Below are positions 15,198 to 24,908 of a stretch of 64,000 nucleotides of DNA, piece by piece. This stretch comes from Desulfosporosinus shakirovi. GTDB lineage: Bacteria; Bacillota; Desulfitobacteriia; Desulfitobacteriales; Desulfitobacteriaceae. The notes below the pieces were generated by a model that saw nothing but the letters and a program-made list of their open reading frames with translations, was not told where the DNA came from and made no database searches. The DNA lies in the NCBI RefSeq assembly GCF_020595055.1, contig NZ_JAJDOO010000001.1, positions 373,664-437,663 of the forward strand, read 5' to 3'. Position numbers and translations under genes: made by a program. Every line of letters begins with the position of its first letter. Positions within the stretch are counted from its first letter, which is position 1.

Positions 15198-16556
15198 TTG
15201 CGAAGGGTATTAATTGCAGACGATGAAGCAAATATGCGCTGGGTCTTGGAGAGAGCATTAAGTAAAGTTGGTTATGATGTAGAAACTGCAGAGGACGGGA
15301 AGATCGTCATAGATCGGGCCTTGGAAGAACGTCCGGATTTGGTCCTTGTAGATTTGAAAATGCCGAAAATGGATGGTTTGAGTGTTCTGAGGACCCTGAA
15401 AGAGAATTATCCAGATTTGATGGTTGTCATGATGACTGCACACGGCAGTACCGCGACGGCGGTCGAGGCCATGAAGGCCGGGGCACATGATTATTTGATG
15501 AAACCCTTTGATATTGATGAACTGCTCATTACTGTTGCTAAGGCCTTTGAAGTAGAAAGCTTGCGTGAACAGGTAGATTATCTCAAGGGAGAGGTCCAAA
15601 GCTCTGGATGGCAACTGGTCGGGAATAGTGAAGCAATGAAAGCGGTTAAACACTTAGTAGAAAGGGTTGCTCTTACTCCGGCTACAGTGCTTATTGAAGG
15701 AGAATCGGGGACGGGGAAGGAACTGGTTGCCCATGCCATACATACTTTAAGCCCGCGGGTGAATGGACCTTTTATTCGAGTGAATTGCGCAGCGTTGACG
15801 GAGACTTTGCTGGAAAGCGAACTGTTCGGACATGAAAAGGGTGCATTTACGGGAGCTCATGCTCGAAAGACGGGACGCTTTGAGTTGGCCGATGGCGGTA
15901 CACTCTTTCTTGATGAGATCGGAGAACTGTCTTTCAACGTCCAAGCTAAGTTATTAAGGGTCCTCCAAGAGCGGACCTTTGAGCGGGTCGGCGGTGAAAA
16001 AACCATCAAGGTGGACGTCAGGATTATTACTGCAACGAACAGGAATTTACAGAAAGAGGCTCAAGAAGGGCGTTTTCGCGAAGACCTTTACTATCGCCTC
16101 AGTGTCTTTCCGATTTCTATTCCTCCCTTACGGGAACGTCGGGAGGATATTCCTTATCTAGCCGATCATTTTTTGAAGAAACTTAGATCTTATGGGCAAA
16201 CCAAGACTCTGAATTCAGAAGTCCTAACTCAACTTATGGAGTATGACTGGCCAGGAAACGTGCGTGAGCTCGAAAATGTGGTGGAACGTATGGTGATCAT
16301 TTCCCAAGGAGCAGTGATTGGAGCAGATGGGTTGCCCGTCTTTAGCACACTCTCAAAAGAGGAGAAAGGCCCCGAATCCTTTGTCCTGCCTCCTGAGGGT
16401 GTTTCCCTGGAAGAACTAGAGAAATCCTTCCTCCGGCAGGCCATGGAACAAACGGGGGGGAATCAAAGTCAGGCTGCCAAACGGTTAGGCCTTTCCAGGC
16501 ATGCTTTTTTATACCGTTTAGAGAAATACGGAATAGATCCTCATTGGGGGATTTAG
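15198..16556 (+). CDS. NtrC-family sigma-54-dependent response regulator
   Basis: A 452-residue activator with an N-terminal receiver domain (DDEAN, LVLVDLKMPKMDG with the acceptor Asp near residue 52, LMKPFD). The central AAA+ domain has Walker A GESGTGKE, the sigma-54 contact loop GAFTGAH and Walker B GGTLFLDEIG. A Fis-type helix-turn-helix is at the C-terminus (NQSQAAKRLGLSRHAF). The start is TTG 15198 behind GAGGAGGGTG. The sensor kinase follows 15 bases later. The facing sigma-54 promoter at 14.88 kb makes the redox/ABC operon its probable target. Confidence 0.93.
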   Translation: MRRVLIADDEANMRWVLERALSKVGYDVETAEDGKIVIDRALEERPDLVLVDLKMPKMDGLSVLRTLKENYPDLMVVMMTAHGSTATAVEAMKAGAHDYLMKPFDIDELLITVAKAFEVESLREQVDYLKGEVQSSGWQLVGNSEAMKAVKHLVERVALTPATVLIEGESGTGKELVAHAIHTLSPRVNGPFIRVNCAALTETLLESELFGHEKGAFTGAHARKTGRFELADGGTLFLDEIGELSFNVQAKLLRVLQERTFERVGGEKTIKVDVRIITATNRNLQKEAQEGRFREDLYYRLSVFPISIPPLRERREDIPYLADHFLKKLRSYGQTKTLNSEVLTQLMEYDWPGNVRELENVVERMVIISQGAVIGADGLPVFSTLSKEEKGPESFVLPPEGVSLEELEKSFLRQAMEQTGGNQSQAAKRLGLSRHAFLYRLEKYGIDPHWGI

Positions 16557-16571
16557 AGAAGGAGGACCTCT

Positions 16572-17705
16572 ATGCTAAATAACGAACCCACTGAACCAAA
16601 CCAAGCCCGAGCCCGGGTTCTCTTTGACCTCATTGCAATTGGGCTCGTCGTGGCGGTTCTTACTAGTATTCACTATACGAATTATCATTACGAAGTGGAT
16701 TATCACATTCTTTTACAATTCGCCTATTATCTCCCGGTTATTTATGCAGCTATGCGTTTTGGACCTGCCGGGGGGATCATATCAAGCTTTATTATAACGT
16801 TGCTTTTTATACCGCTTATGTGGCATATGCAAGCCGATTTAAGCCCAGCTGCTAAGTATACACAATGGGTGGAGGTCGGCTTAATCAACGTAATTGGTTG
16901 GTTAACGGGCATTTTGACTGAAGAGGAACGGAAGGCGAAGCGCAAATATAAGCTGGCGCTAATGATTCAAAAAGAATTGGTAGAAAAGTTAAAGCGAGAA
17001 GGGCAGGAACGTGAACGATTGGAGGGTGAGATTCGGCAAACTGAACGAGTGACCGCGCTGGGGCATATGAGTGCCGGCTTAGCTCATGAAATACGGAATC
17101 CCTTGGGGATAATAAAAGTGAGCATCCAAATGCTGGCCCAAGAAAAATGCGACGATGGAGTCGTTTCGGAATACTGTCGGGTACTTCTGGAAGAATGTGA
17201 ACGGTTAAATCGCTTGCTGAGCGAGTTTTTGTCCTTTGCCCGACATAAAGAGCTGGTGCGGGAAGGGATTAGGCTGGAAAAACTCTTGGACGAAGGAGTA
17301 ACACTAGTCCAGCCAGCCCTGAGGCAAAACAATATTAAGTTAGAACAAGCGCGAAGCCAGGTTGAATTGCAAGAAGTTGAGGTGGACCCGGACCAGATTA
17401 AGCAAGTCATACTAAATATTTTACTCAATGCCATCGATGCCCAGGGGGAGGGTGGAGTGATTCTGTTAAGTGGGGTTCAGGAAAAGGGTTTTGTAGGTTT
17501 CGCAGTTAGTGATGAGGGACCCGGCATTTTGCCGGACGCCTTGCCTTACATTTACGACCCTTTTTTTACGACGAAGGAAACAGGGACTGGATTAGGGTTA
17601 TCCGTTGTGCACCGTATCCTTGATCACCACGGGGGGAAGATATCCATAGCAAATCGGAGTGAGGGTGGGGTTCGGGTGGAAATATTGTTACCATTATCCC
17701 ATTAG
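16572..17705 (+). CDS. Membrane sensor histidine kinase, partner of the NtrC-type regulator
   Basis: A 377-residue kinase. The N-terminus has several membrane helices within residues 18-120 with very short loops, so it probably senses in the membrane or through a protein partner rather than with an outer domain. A coiled stretch (KREGQERERLEGEIRQTE) leads to the HisKA motif (SAGLAHEIRNPLGI) and a HATPase domain (NILLNAID, DEGPGI, GTGLGLSVV). It is arranged like NtrB/AtoS/ZraS kinases. AGAAGGAGGACC precedes the ATG. It forms one unit with the regulator upstream. Confidence 0.9.
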   Translation: MLNNEPTEPNQARARVLFDLIAIGLVVAVLTSIHYTNYHYEVDYHILLQFAYYLPVIYAAMRFGPAGGIISSFIITLLFIPLMWHMQADLSPAAKYTQWVEVGLINVIGWLTGILTEEERKAKRKYKLALMIQKELVEKLKREGQERERLEGEIRQTERVTALGHMSAGLAHEIRNPLGIIKVSIQMLAQEKCDDGVVSEYCRVLLEECERLNRLLSEFLSFARHKELVREGIRLEKLLDEGVTLVQPALRQNNIKLEQARSQVELQEVEVDPDQIKQVILNILLNAIDAQGEGGVILLSGVQEKGFVGFAVSDEGPGILPDALPYIYDPFFTTKETGTGLGLSVVHRILDHHGGKISIANRSEGGVRVEILLPLSH

Positions 17706-17810
17706 GATGGGATAATGATTGGATTTATCCTTCCAGGAATGAAGTTGCTTACAAGCTACAAATACACCTCTAAAAATAGTACAGTCACTTAGAGTAAAGA
17801 GAATAATGGG

Positions 17811-17854
17811 AAAACAAAGGCTAGAGGCGTCACTATCGCTTCTAGCCTTGTTTT
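17811..17854 (+). terminator. Rho-independent terminator after the NtrC-type two-component genes
   Basis: Arms AAAACAAAGGCTAGAGGCG (17811-17829) and CGCTTCTAGCCTTGTTTT (17837-17854) pair almost fully and end in a T run. A second inverted repeat (CATTATCCCAT and complement) overlaps the kinase stop codon. Confidence 0.8.
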
Positions 17855-18005
17855 CTATCCGAAAAATGTTATGGGAAAAGAGGTGTTTATTAGATTATGG
17901 AAGAATAGAGTGAAGATACAGGAAAAGGGTCGTGAAGGATTTTAACAGCCAGTAGGATTGATACTTGACTAAGAAAATGGATTGCTAGAGAAGAGGTGTC
18001 TAAAA

Positions 18006-18788
18006 ATGAACACTGAGCCAGTAGTAACTATAAAGGATCTTAAAATGCGATTTGGTTCGAAAGAAGTACTAAAGGGTATCAATTTGGAAATATACAGTGG
18101 CCAGATTATTGGGTATATTGGGCCAAATGGGGCGGGAAAGAGTACCACTGTTAAAATACTGATGGGTTTGGTGGACCGTTATAATGGTCAAATCAGAATC
18201 CTTGGAGAGGATATCTCGAATGGCAAAGTGGAATATAAACGAAAAATAGGCTATATGCCTGAAACTGTAGAGATATTCGAAAACCTGACAGCCTATGAAT
18301 ACCTTACATTTATTGGAGAGGTTTATGGAATGAGTTTGGAACAGGTAAATAATAAGGCCAAAAAACTTATGGCTTTACTTGGCATAGAAGATGTCTACCA
18401 CTCAAGAATATCATCTTACTCAAAAGGCATGAAGCAAAAATTGCTGATTATTTCCAGTTTGATACATAACCCGGAGATATTGTTTTTAGATGAACCCTTA
18501 AGCGGGCTGGATGCCAATAGTGTGATGATCGTAAAAGAGATTCTGGCAGAGCTGGCAAGGTTGGGAAAAACCATATTCTATTCGTCGCATATTATGGATG
18601 TTGTGGAGAAGATTAGCAACAGAATAATATTAATCAATGAGGGACAAATAGTTGCTGACGGAAGCTTTGACGAACTTAAGGAAAAGAGCAGAAAAGGCTC
18701 CCTCGAACAGATATTTAACCAGTTGACTGGTTTCAATAGGCATAAGGAGATTGCCTGTGAATTCATCAATGAATTGCAGGGAGTGTAA
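18006..18788 (+). CDS. ABC transporter ATPase (ABC-2 exporter type)
   Basis: A 260-residue ATPase with Walker A GPNGAGKST, a signature region reading SSYSKGMKQKLLII, Walker B EILFLDEPLSGLD and an H-loop near SSHIMD. The YSKGMKQ signature is typical of ATPases paired with ABC-2 type membrane exporters. The start is placed at MNTEPVV behind GAAGAGGTG rather than at the TTG 24 bases upstream. The partner permease follows at once but is decayed, so the ATPase may no longer have a function here. Confidence 0.87.
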   Translation: MNTEPVVTIKDLKMRFGSKEVLKGINLEIYSGQIIGYIGPNGAGKSTTVKILMGLVDRYNGQIRILGEDISNGKVEYKRKIGYMPETVEIFENLTAYEYLTFIGEVYGMSLEQVNNKAKKLMALLGIEDVYHSRISSYSKGMKQKLLIISSLIHNPEILFLDEPLSGLDANSVMIVKEILAELARLGKTIFYSSHIMDVVEKISNRIILINEGQIVADGSFDELKEKSRKGSLEQIFNQLTGFNRHKEIACEFINELQGV

Positions 18789-18791
18789 GTA

Positions 18792-20450
18792 ATGCGGGAT
18801 TTTTGGATTTTGAAGGTCTTAGATTTTTTGGGTTTTTTTATCAAGTTATGGGAATCGATTATGGGGTTATGAGAAAAATATTGCAAATTAAGCTGTTGAT
18901 GGATCAGAGAAGAGCGCCTTCCGTACTGATAAATTCTAAACATAAAGATGAAGAAAATACTTTCTATAAATCTTTAATAACTTATGGGTTAATGGGTGCA
19001 TTTTTCGCTATTATTATGCTCCTGCCTTTACCTATGTTCTTAAAAATGAATTTAATCATTGGAATGTTAATCTTTATGATTACCATGACGATGGTGTCTG
19101 ATTTCTCGGCGTTATTGCTGGATACAAGAGACAAGGAAATCCTATTAGCAAAACCTATAAAGCCTCAGACTGTAAACGCTGCAAAAATAACTCGTATTTT
19201 AATAAATTTCTTAACGATTACGTTTGTCATGGCTGGACCGTCGTTAATAGTAGGGCTCTTTAAATATGGCCCTCTATTTTTGGGCATATATTTTTTGGAT
19301 TTGCTGCTTATCTCAGGACTGATTCTTTTCTTAACTTCACTTTTGTATTTTTTGATGCTTTTATTTTTTGATGGAGATAAGCTCAAAGATATCATCAATT
19401 ACATGCAAATTATCTTATCCTTTGTGATGATGATTGGGTATCAATTCACGGGTCACATTATGAGTTATATTGACTATAACATAGGTTTTGTTTTCAAATG
19501 GTGGATGTATCTGCTTCCTTCCGCTTGGTTTGCAGCCCCTTTTAGTCTGATATTGGAGAACAGGGCAGAGAATCATTTTCTGTATTTGAGCCTTATAGGA
19601 GTAATAGTCCCCATGTTACTTCTAATAATATATTTCGGAGCAGTTATCAAATATTTCGAAAAAAACCTGTATAAACTCGATAAAGTCACAGCAAAAAAAC
19701 GTAGAACTGTAGAAAAGAGAGCGATACTCTACCAAAAACTAATATCGCCTTTTATTCCAAATAACCTTGAGAATGTTTTTTGCAGGTTTACCTAAAATAT
19801 GATTTCCAGTGAAAGGAGTATAAGGCTGCGTCTATAGCCTAATCTTGGCTTTGCAACATTTCTATCTGTCATTATGTTGGTTAATAGCTTTATCGTAAAT
19901 AAATCCTTAAATGAAGCTCTAATAGATATTTCCCAAGGAGCTTATTACCTTTTTATATATCTTTCTGTTTCTATGCTTGCATCAACTGTCATGACAATAA
20001 ATTCAAGCGAGAATTATAAAGGAGCATGGATCTACAGAACTTTGCCCATTGAGTTACCAGGTGTAATGCTAACGGGAGCGCTAAAGGGTTTCATATTGAA
20101 GTATCTTATCCCGGTATACCTTTTTGTAAGCCTAATCTTCGCTATACCTTACGGAATCCGTTTAATACCCCATCTGATCTTGATATTCTTGAACATGATG
20201 ATATTAATTATTTTGATTTTTAAATGGTCAGAAAATGGGCTGCCCTTCAACAAGGATTTTCAACATAAAGAGGACAATAGGGTTTTGTTTAGTTGTTGGT
20301 TCTTTTGCATTCTGTGCTATATCGGCGGCACTGCATTACGTTTTGAGAGATGTACCTGTCGGATTGTTGATATATATTATTGCAGTGCTTATTGTGTCCG
20401 CTGTCCTATGGAAAAAAACTAGTGCAAAGATTACCTGGAAAGACGTCTAG
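18792..20450 (+). pseudogene. ABC-2 type permease, broken by two nonsense codons and two frameshifts
   Basis: Reading begins at ATG 18792 (MRDFWILKVLDFLGFF) and shifts frame before about 18,870. It then runs through many membrane helices to a TAA at 19793-19795 where Trp is expected (CRFT-stop-NMISSERS). It continues in the same frame past a TAG at 19835-19837, and shifts again near 20,250 to end VLWKKTSAKITWKDV at 20450. Repaired, it is an integral membrane protein of about 550 residues. It directly follows its ATPase with a 3-base gap. Nonsense plus indel damage argues for real gene decay rather than sequence error. Confidence 0.78.
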
Positions 20451-20556
20451 CCCCTAGTCTGCCCTTGACCTGTGACTCTTGCAAAAATTCGACAAAATTG
20501 CAGAGAATCGTGTAACATAGGAGTAAGATCTAGAAAATATAAAAGGGTGAAAAGAT

Positions 20557-21474
20557 TTGGATCAAAACAACAGTGATGGCGTTTTTGAAATAAATCCCTA
20601 TTCAGTTGAGACGAATAACTGGGTTAAAAGAGGCTGGGACATACGCGTAAATAATTTTCCAGCTGAGATATACTTTGATTATCCGACCAAAACAAAAAGT
20701 GTAAGTTTAACCGGAACTGCTTGCTCTCTCAATTGCGCACATTGTGGGGGACATTATCTCAAAGGAATGACAGATGTCAAAGAGCTAACCTCCCAGTTGT
20801 GTTCGGAGCTTTCTTTTTCCAGCGCATTAATCAGCGGTGGATGTACTCAGGACGGTAAGGTTCCTTTTTGGAACCGCTTAGACCTCTTACAGGAGCTAAA
20901 GAATAGGCAGGTTCGTTTAAATTTTCATGTAGGACTAATTAGCGAAAAAGAGATTCAGCTGCTTAAAGGGTTAGCAGATGCAGTTTCTTTTGATTTTGTT
21001 GGAGATGAGGATACTATACGTGAAGTTTACGGTCTCGAGCATAAATTAGAGGATTATATTCGGGTTTATAAGGATTTGCGTAAACAGGCAAGAATTATTC
21101 CCCATTTAACACTTGGCTTAAAAGGGGGTATTTGGAGTGGAGAGGAAAAGGCATTGGATATTCTTGAGGATTTAGGCTTGGACGGATTGGTGTTGAACGT
21201 ATTTATTCCAACTCCGGGCACCCGTTATGCTGACCGAACTCCCCCGAATTTAGAAGAGGTCATCTGTTTTCTGGCTAAAGCAAGGGTACGCTTCCCTAAA
21301 ACTTCTCTCGCACTTGGTTGCATGCGCCCCAAAGGAAGTTATCGTCAAAAGCTTGATCAGGCCTCGGTGGCCTTGGGAATCAATAGAATTGTGATACCTA
21401 CTCCGAAGGCTAGGCATTTAGTAGAAGAAAAAGGGCTGATAATCAAACGAGGTGAGGAGTGTTGTGCTCTATGA
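20557..21474 (+). CDS. Radical SAM protein, LipS1/LipS2-type lipoyl synthase subunit (first)
   Basis: A 305-residue radical SAM enzyme with the cluster motif C56-x3-C60-x2-C63 (TACSLNCAHCGG) and a C-terminal GEECC. It starts at TTG 20557 behind AAAAGGGTG. Its stop overlaps the start of a second radical SAM gene (ATGA), and an octanoyltransferase gene follows. In bacteria and archaea lacking classical LipA, two radical SAM proteins (LipS1, LipS2) together insert the two sulfur atoms into octanoyl-protein; gene neighbourhood and domain pattern point to that pair. Which subunit this is cannot be decided here. A biotin-synthase-like enzyme is the alternative. Confidence 0.65.
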   Translation: MDQNNSDGVFEINPYSVETNNWVKRGWDIRVNNFPAEIYFDYPTKTKSVSLTGTACSLNCAHCGGHYLKGMTDVKELTSQLCSELSFSSALISGGCTQDGKVPFWNRLDLLQELKNRQVRLNFHVGLISEKEIQLLKGLADAVSFDFVGDEDTIREVYGLEHKLEDYIRVYKDLRKQARIIPHLTLGLKGGIWSGEEKALDILEDLGLDGLVLNVFIPTPGTRYADRTPPNLEEVICFLAKARVRFPKTSLALGCMRPKGSYRQKLDQASVALGINRIVIPTPKARHLVEEKGLIIKRGEECCAL

Positions 21475-22433
21475 TACGTTGTTCGGTAGGAACTGCCAAA
21501 GTATTAGGTCTAAATAACATAAAAACAGATGTCTTGCCAACGACTGCCTATCTGATGGTAGGAGAACATTGTAAGTTTAATTGTGCCTTTTGTGCTCAAG
21601 CTCGCGATAGCAGGTCGAAGACTAACTTACTTTCCAGAGTAGTTTGGCCGGAATTTCAAGAACACGAGGTTGTTCAGGGCTTGAAAATACCCGAGGCCCA
21701 AAAGGTCATGCAGAGGGTTTGTTTTCAGGTCGTCCAAGATGGCAAGGCATTAGAGGAAGCCAAAGGTCTGGTTACAACCATAAAGAATGAGAGCCCCAAT
21801 ATGCCAATCTGTGTCTCGGCAGGGCCGCGAAGCCTCACCGAGATTGAAGATTTGCTTAAGCATGGTGTGGACCGGGTAAGTTTAGCGCTCGATGCTGCTA
21901 CTCCAGAGGTTTTTGCTTTGGCCAAAGATGGATCTTGGGAAAACCGCTATGAATTGCTCATTGAAGCGGCAGGTAAGTTTCCGGGACATATTGGCACCCA
22001 CCTTATCGTAGGGCTGGGGGAAACCGAAGAGGAAATGGTCAAAATCATACAAGACATGTATGATAAGGGAATCACTGTAGCCTTGTTCGCATTTACACCG
22101 GTAAAAGGGACCCGCATGGAACAATCACCTAAACCAGAGTTGAATCATTATCGCCGGATACAGGTTGCCCATTATTTAATCCGCAGGAAATATGCTCGAG
22201 CAGATGAGTTTATCTTTCGAGCGGGCAGGATTGCAAGTTTTTCTATGCATTTAGACCAGCTTTGGGATTATCTCTCTTTAGGTGAGGCCTTTCAGACCTC
22301 TGGTTGTTCAGGATGTAACCGTCCTTATTATAATGAATCCCCCAGGGAGGAATTTTATAACTATCCAAGACCGCTTACCCCTGAAGAAACGAAAAAATCC
22401 TGGCAGGAACTCGTTTCTGGTTTAGAAAAGTAG
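21471..22433 (+). CDS. Radical SAM protein, LipS1/LipS2-type lipoyl synthase subunit (second)
   Basis: A 320-residue radical SAM enzyme. The SAM cluster is C34-x3-C38-x2-C41 (GEHCKFNCAFCAQ). Near the C-terminus SGCSGCNRPYYNE offers Cys ligands for an auxiliary cluster, which a sulfur-inserting enzyme would use as sulfur donor. It is often annotated biotin-synthase-like. ATG 21471 overlaps the preceding stop as ATGA and has GAGGAG upstream; a GTG 12 bases earlier is possible. It is translationally coupled to its partner and followed 8 bases later by the octanoyltransferase, so the three make a full lipoate assembly unit (inference from families). Confidence 0.68.
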   Translation: MIRCSVGTAKVLGLNNIKTDVLPTTAYLMVGEHCKFNCAFCAQARDSRSKTNLLSRVVWPEFQEHEVVQGLKIPEAQKVMQRVCFQVVQDGKALEEAKGLVTTIKNESPNMPICVSAGPRSLTEIEDLLKHGVDRVSLALDAATPEVFALAKDGSWENRYELLIEAAGKFPGHIGTHLIVGLGETEEEMVKIIQDMYDKGITVALFAFTPVKGTRMEQSPKPELNHYRRIQVAHYLIRRKYARADEFIFRAGRIASFSMHLDQLWDYLSLGEAFQTSGCSGCNRPYYNESPREEFYNYPRPLTPEETKKSWQELVSGLEK

Positions 22434-22441
22434 GTGGAAAA

Positions 22442-23254
22442 ATGAAAACGTGGAGATATCTGCCTTACTCGGTTTCTACTGGCTCTGAAAACATGGCAAT
22501 CGATGAATCTATCATGGAACTTATGCAAAAAGATAATAGTAACCAACCAGTTTTGCGGTTTTATGGCTGGAAGCCTGCCGCTTTATCCCTGGGTTATGCT
22601 CAAAGTTATGCTAAGGAAGTGGATGAAGAGGCCTGTCGTGAGGCTAATATTGATGTTGTTCGGAGGCCGACTGGTGGCAGGGCTGTGTTACACCAGTATG
22701 AACTAACCTACAGTATTATTGTTCCGGAATCTGAGGAACATGTTAAGGGGACCATCATTAAATCCTATTTGAAAATAAGTGAGGCATTATTAAAAGGAAT
22801 AAATGCAGTTGGGGTGCCGGCTGAAATAGTTGCTCAGGCAAATTCTTCACACACTGGAACAGCGGCTTGTTTTGATGCCCCTTCGTGGTATGAACTAGCA
22901 GTAGCCGGAAAAAAGCTTGTAGGAAGTGCCCAAATGCGCAGAGATGGAATTCTCTTGCAACATGGCTCTATAATCTTGCATTTTGATACAGAACTTCTAT
23001 TCAGACTTCTAAAATTACCAAACCAAGAAGTTCGGCAACGTTTGGTAAAGAGCTTTAAGGCCAAAGCCTGTGCCTTGGATGAAGTATGGACGCGACCGGT
23101 GACAATCGATGAGCTGGAAAAAGAGATATGTTTAGGATTTGAGGAAATTATGGGTATAAGACTTGTCCCTTCAGTTCTGAGCAAAGAAGAGAAACTTATA
23201 ACAGAACAACTAGTTAAGAAATATAACTCGCAGGAGTGGACAATGAAAAGGTAA
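22442..23254 (+). CDS. lipM: LipM-like octanoyltransferase (lipoate-protein ligase A family)
   Basis: A 270-residue BPL/LplA/LipB-fold protein. RRPTGGRAVLH (about 74-84) is the lipoyl-binding loop, and KKLVGSAQMRRDG (about 157-169) includes the conserved Lys. C143 in ACFDAPSWYEL sits where Bacillus LipM carries its catalytic Cys, which points to octanoyl transfer from acyl carrier protein rather than ATP-dependent lipoate ligation. With the two radical SAM proteins just upstream this would supply octanoyl-protein for sulfur insertion. No dedicated lipoate-dependent enzyme lies in the window. An ATP-dependent ligase (LplA) remains possible. Confidence 0.72.
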   Translation: MKTWRYLPYSVSTGSENMAIDESIMELMQKDNSNQPVLRFYGWKPAALSLGYAQSYAKEVDEEACREANIDVVRRPTGGRAVLHQYELTYSIIVPESEEHVKGTIIKSYLKISEALLKGINAVGVPAEIVAQANSSHTGTAACFDAPSWYELAVAGKKLVGSAQMRRDGILLQHGSIILHFDTELLFRLLKLPNQEVRQRLVKSFKAKACALDEVWTRPVTIDELEKEICLGFEEIMGIRLVPSVLSKEEKLITEQLVKKYNSQEWTMKR

Positions 23255-23490
23255 ATATCGAGATATGTCTCGGAAAATTGTCCGGAAGGTATATATAACT
23301 TCTGGACAAAGGTGGCACCGATTGTTAGCAGTTATCATCATAACTAATATGCAAATAAATTATGGAAAAAACATTAAGCAAAGACTAAAGAAATGAAGAT
23401 TTCTCGAAAGGGCTCCTTATCGAAAGCACTTGAACAAGCTTAAAGGAAATTTGCCCGAGTCAATTGCGTTAGAAGGGACGTTAAGCCCAC

Positions 23491-24750
23491 ATGATTGTTA
23501 TGTTGAAAATTTTAAGCACCTTGTTCCTCGTCGTTTGGCTTCTTCGGAGGCGTGTTCAAATTGGACATGCTATGTTAGCTGGTTCGATGATCTTATTTTT
23601 AATTGCTTCGCCAACGTGGGAAAAAGCATCTACTGCGCTCCGAGCCACCTTACTGGAAACCAGCACATGGGAAGTTGTGCTGGCGATGTTTTTTGTCATG
23701 TGTCTAGAGTTCCTTTTGAGAACAAGTGGAACCATAGAAGGCTTTATGACTTCTATGAAAGCACTGTTGCGAAGTGATCGCGTGCTGCTTGTCCTTATGC
23801 CTGCTTTCCTTGGCCTGCTTCCCTCACTGGGTGGAGCGATGTTCTCTGCCCCCATGGTTCAGCACGCAAGTAAAAAGTACTCCCTCACTTCGGAAAACAA
23901 GGTGACAATCAACTACTGGTTTCGCCATATTTGGGAATATGCGAACCCCATTGTGCCTGCCTTAATCCTCGGCAGTCAAATTACATCGATCCCCTTAGGT
24001 TCATTAGTCACTCACATGGGAGGATACACATTCCTGGCACTGATCCTGGGGTGTTTATTCCTTTTAACTGGGAAGAAATTTCGTCCTCGTGAGCAGTTCG
24101 AAAATCAAACGGAGCTCGAAGTTTCCGCTTCGTTGGAAACCACACTTGTTGACGCATCTGAGATCAGAACTTCCTCGCGGTCTATGCGTTACCTACTCCT
24201 CGCTCTTGGTCCTATTATTGTGAACATCATCCTTGTTGTCAGCTTCCACTTTAGTGCAGCGGTATCCATGGGTTTAGTCGTTCTTGGAATGGTTTTGATT
24301 CTCCGCATACAACGGGAACAAGTAATTCGGATGTTGAGTAAGTCCTTTGACTTAAAACTTCTTTGGGGAATTCTCAGCATCATGTTATTTCAACATACCC
24401 TGACGGCTTCAGGCTTAGTTCAGGAACTTGTCGCGCTTTTGCAAGGAGTAAGTCTTCCCATCTCAATTATGATCGGACTCTGTGCTCTAATGGTCGGAGT
24501 TCTTACAGGATCACCTCAAGGCGTCGTCGCCATTACCTTTCCCATAGTTGCAGTCCTAGCGCCGGGGAATGTGAATACCGCCACAACTGCGTACGTGATG
24601 GGTATAGCCGGATCGATGCTCTCACCGGCACATCTTTGTCTTATTGTAACTGGAGAGTACTTCAAGGCAGACATATTCAAGTCTCTGCGCCCTGTACTAT
24701 TTCTTGAGGGTATCATCGTTGCAATTGTTATCTTAACTCAGTGCATATAA
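23491..24750 (+). CDS. DUF401 family integral membrane protein
   Basis: A 419-residue permease-like protein with about ten membrane helices. It includes LGLLPSLGGAMFSAPMV near residue 110 and a second related half with LTGSPQGVVAITFPIV near 345, the inverted-repeat pattern of the DUF401 group related to ion transporters. The substrate is unknown. The start may be ATG 23491 or the ATG nine bases later (MLKILST). It stands alone, with about 235 bases of unannotated sequence before it. A hydrophilic linker (KFRPREQFENQTELEV) separates the halves. Confidence 0.75.
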   Translation: MIVMLKILSTLFLVVWLLRRRVQIGHAMLAGSMILFLIASPTWEKASTALRATLLETSTWEVVLAMFFVMCLEFLLRTSGTIEGFMTSMKALLRSDRVLLVLMPAFLGLLPSLGGAMFSAPMVQHASKKYSLTSENKVTINYWFRHIWEYANPIVPALILGSQITSIPLGSLVTHMGGYTFLALILGCLFLLTGKKFRPREQFENQTELEVSASLETTLVDASEIRTSSRSMRYLLLALGPIIVNIILVVSFHFSAAVSMGLVVLGMVLILRIQREQVIRMLSKSFDLKLLWGILSIMLFQHTLTASGLVQELVALLQGVSLPISIMIGLCALMVGVLTGSPQGVVAITFPIVAVLAPGNVNTATTAYVMGIAGSMLSPAHLCLIVTGEYFKADIFKSLRPVLFLEGIIVAIVILTQCI

Positions 24751-24908
24751 TGTGTATATTGGTTCCCTATTAACTAGTTCTAAGATGAATTTTGCTTACA
24801 ACTCTGAACATTGTGACCTTTTACCCATAAAATGGTATAATGGCAGCATGGGAACGTGTTAAACGATGTGTCTGATAAGGGCATTTGAAAATAAAAGGGG
24901 AGCTAATT

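Noticed and set aside
23310..23345. Sigma-54 promoter at GGTGGCACCGATTGTTAGC before the DUF401 gene
   Set aside because: The spacing between GG and GC is off by more than one base and the -12 box lacks TTGC.
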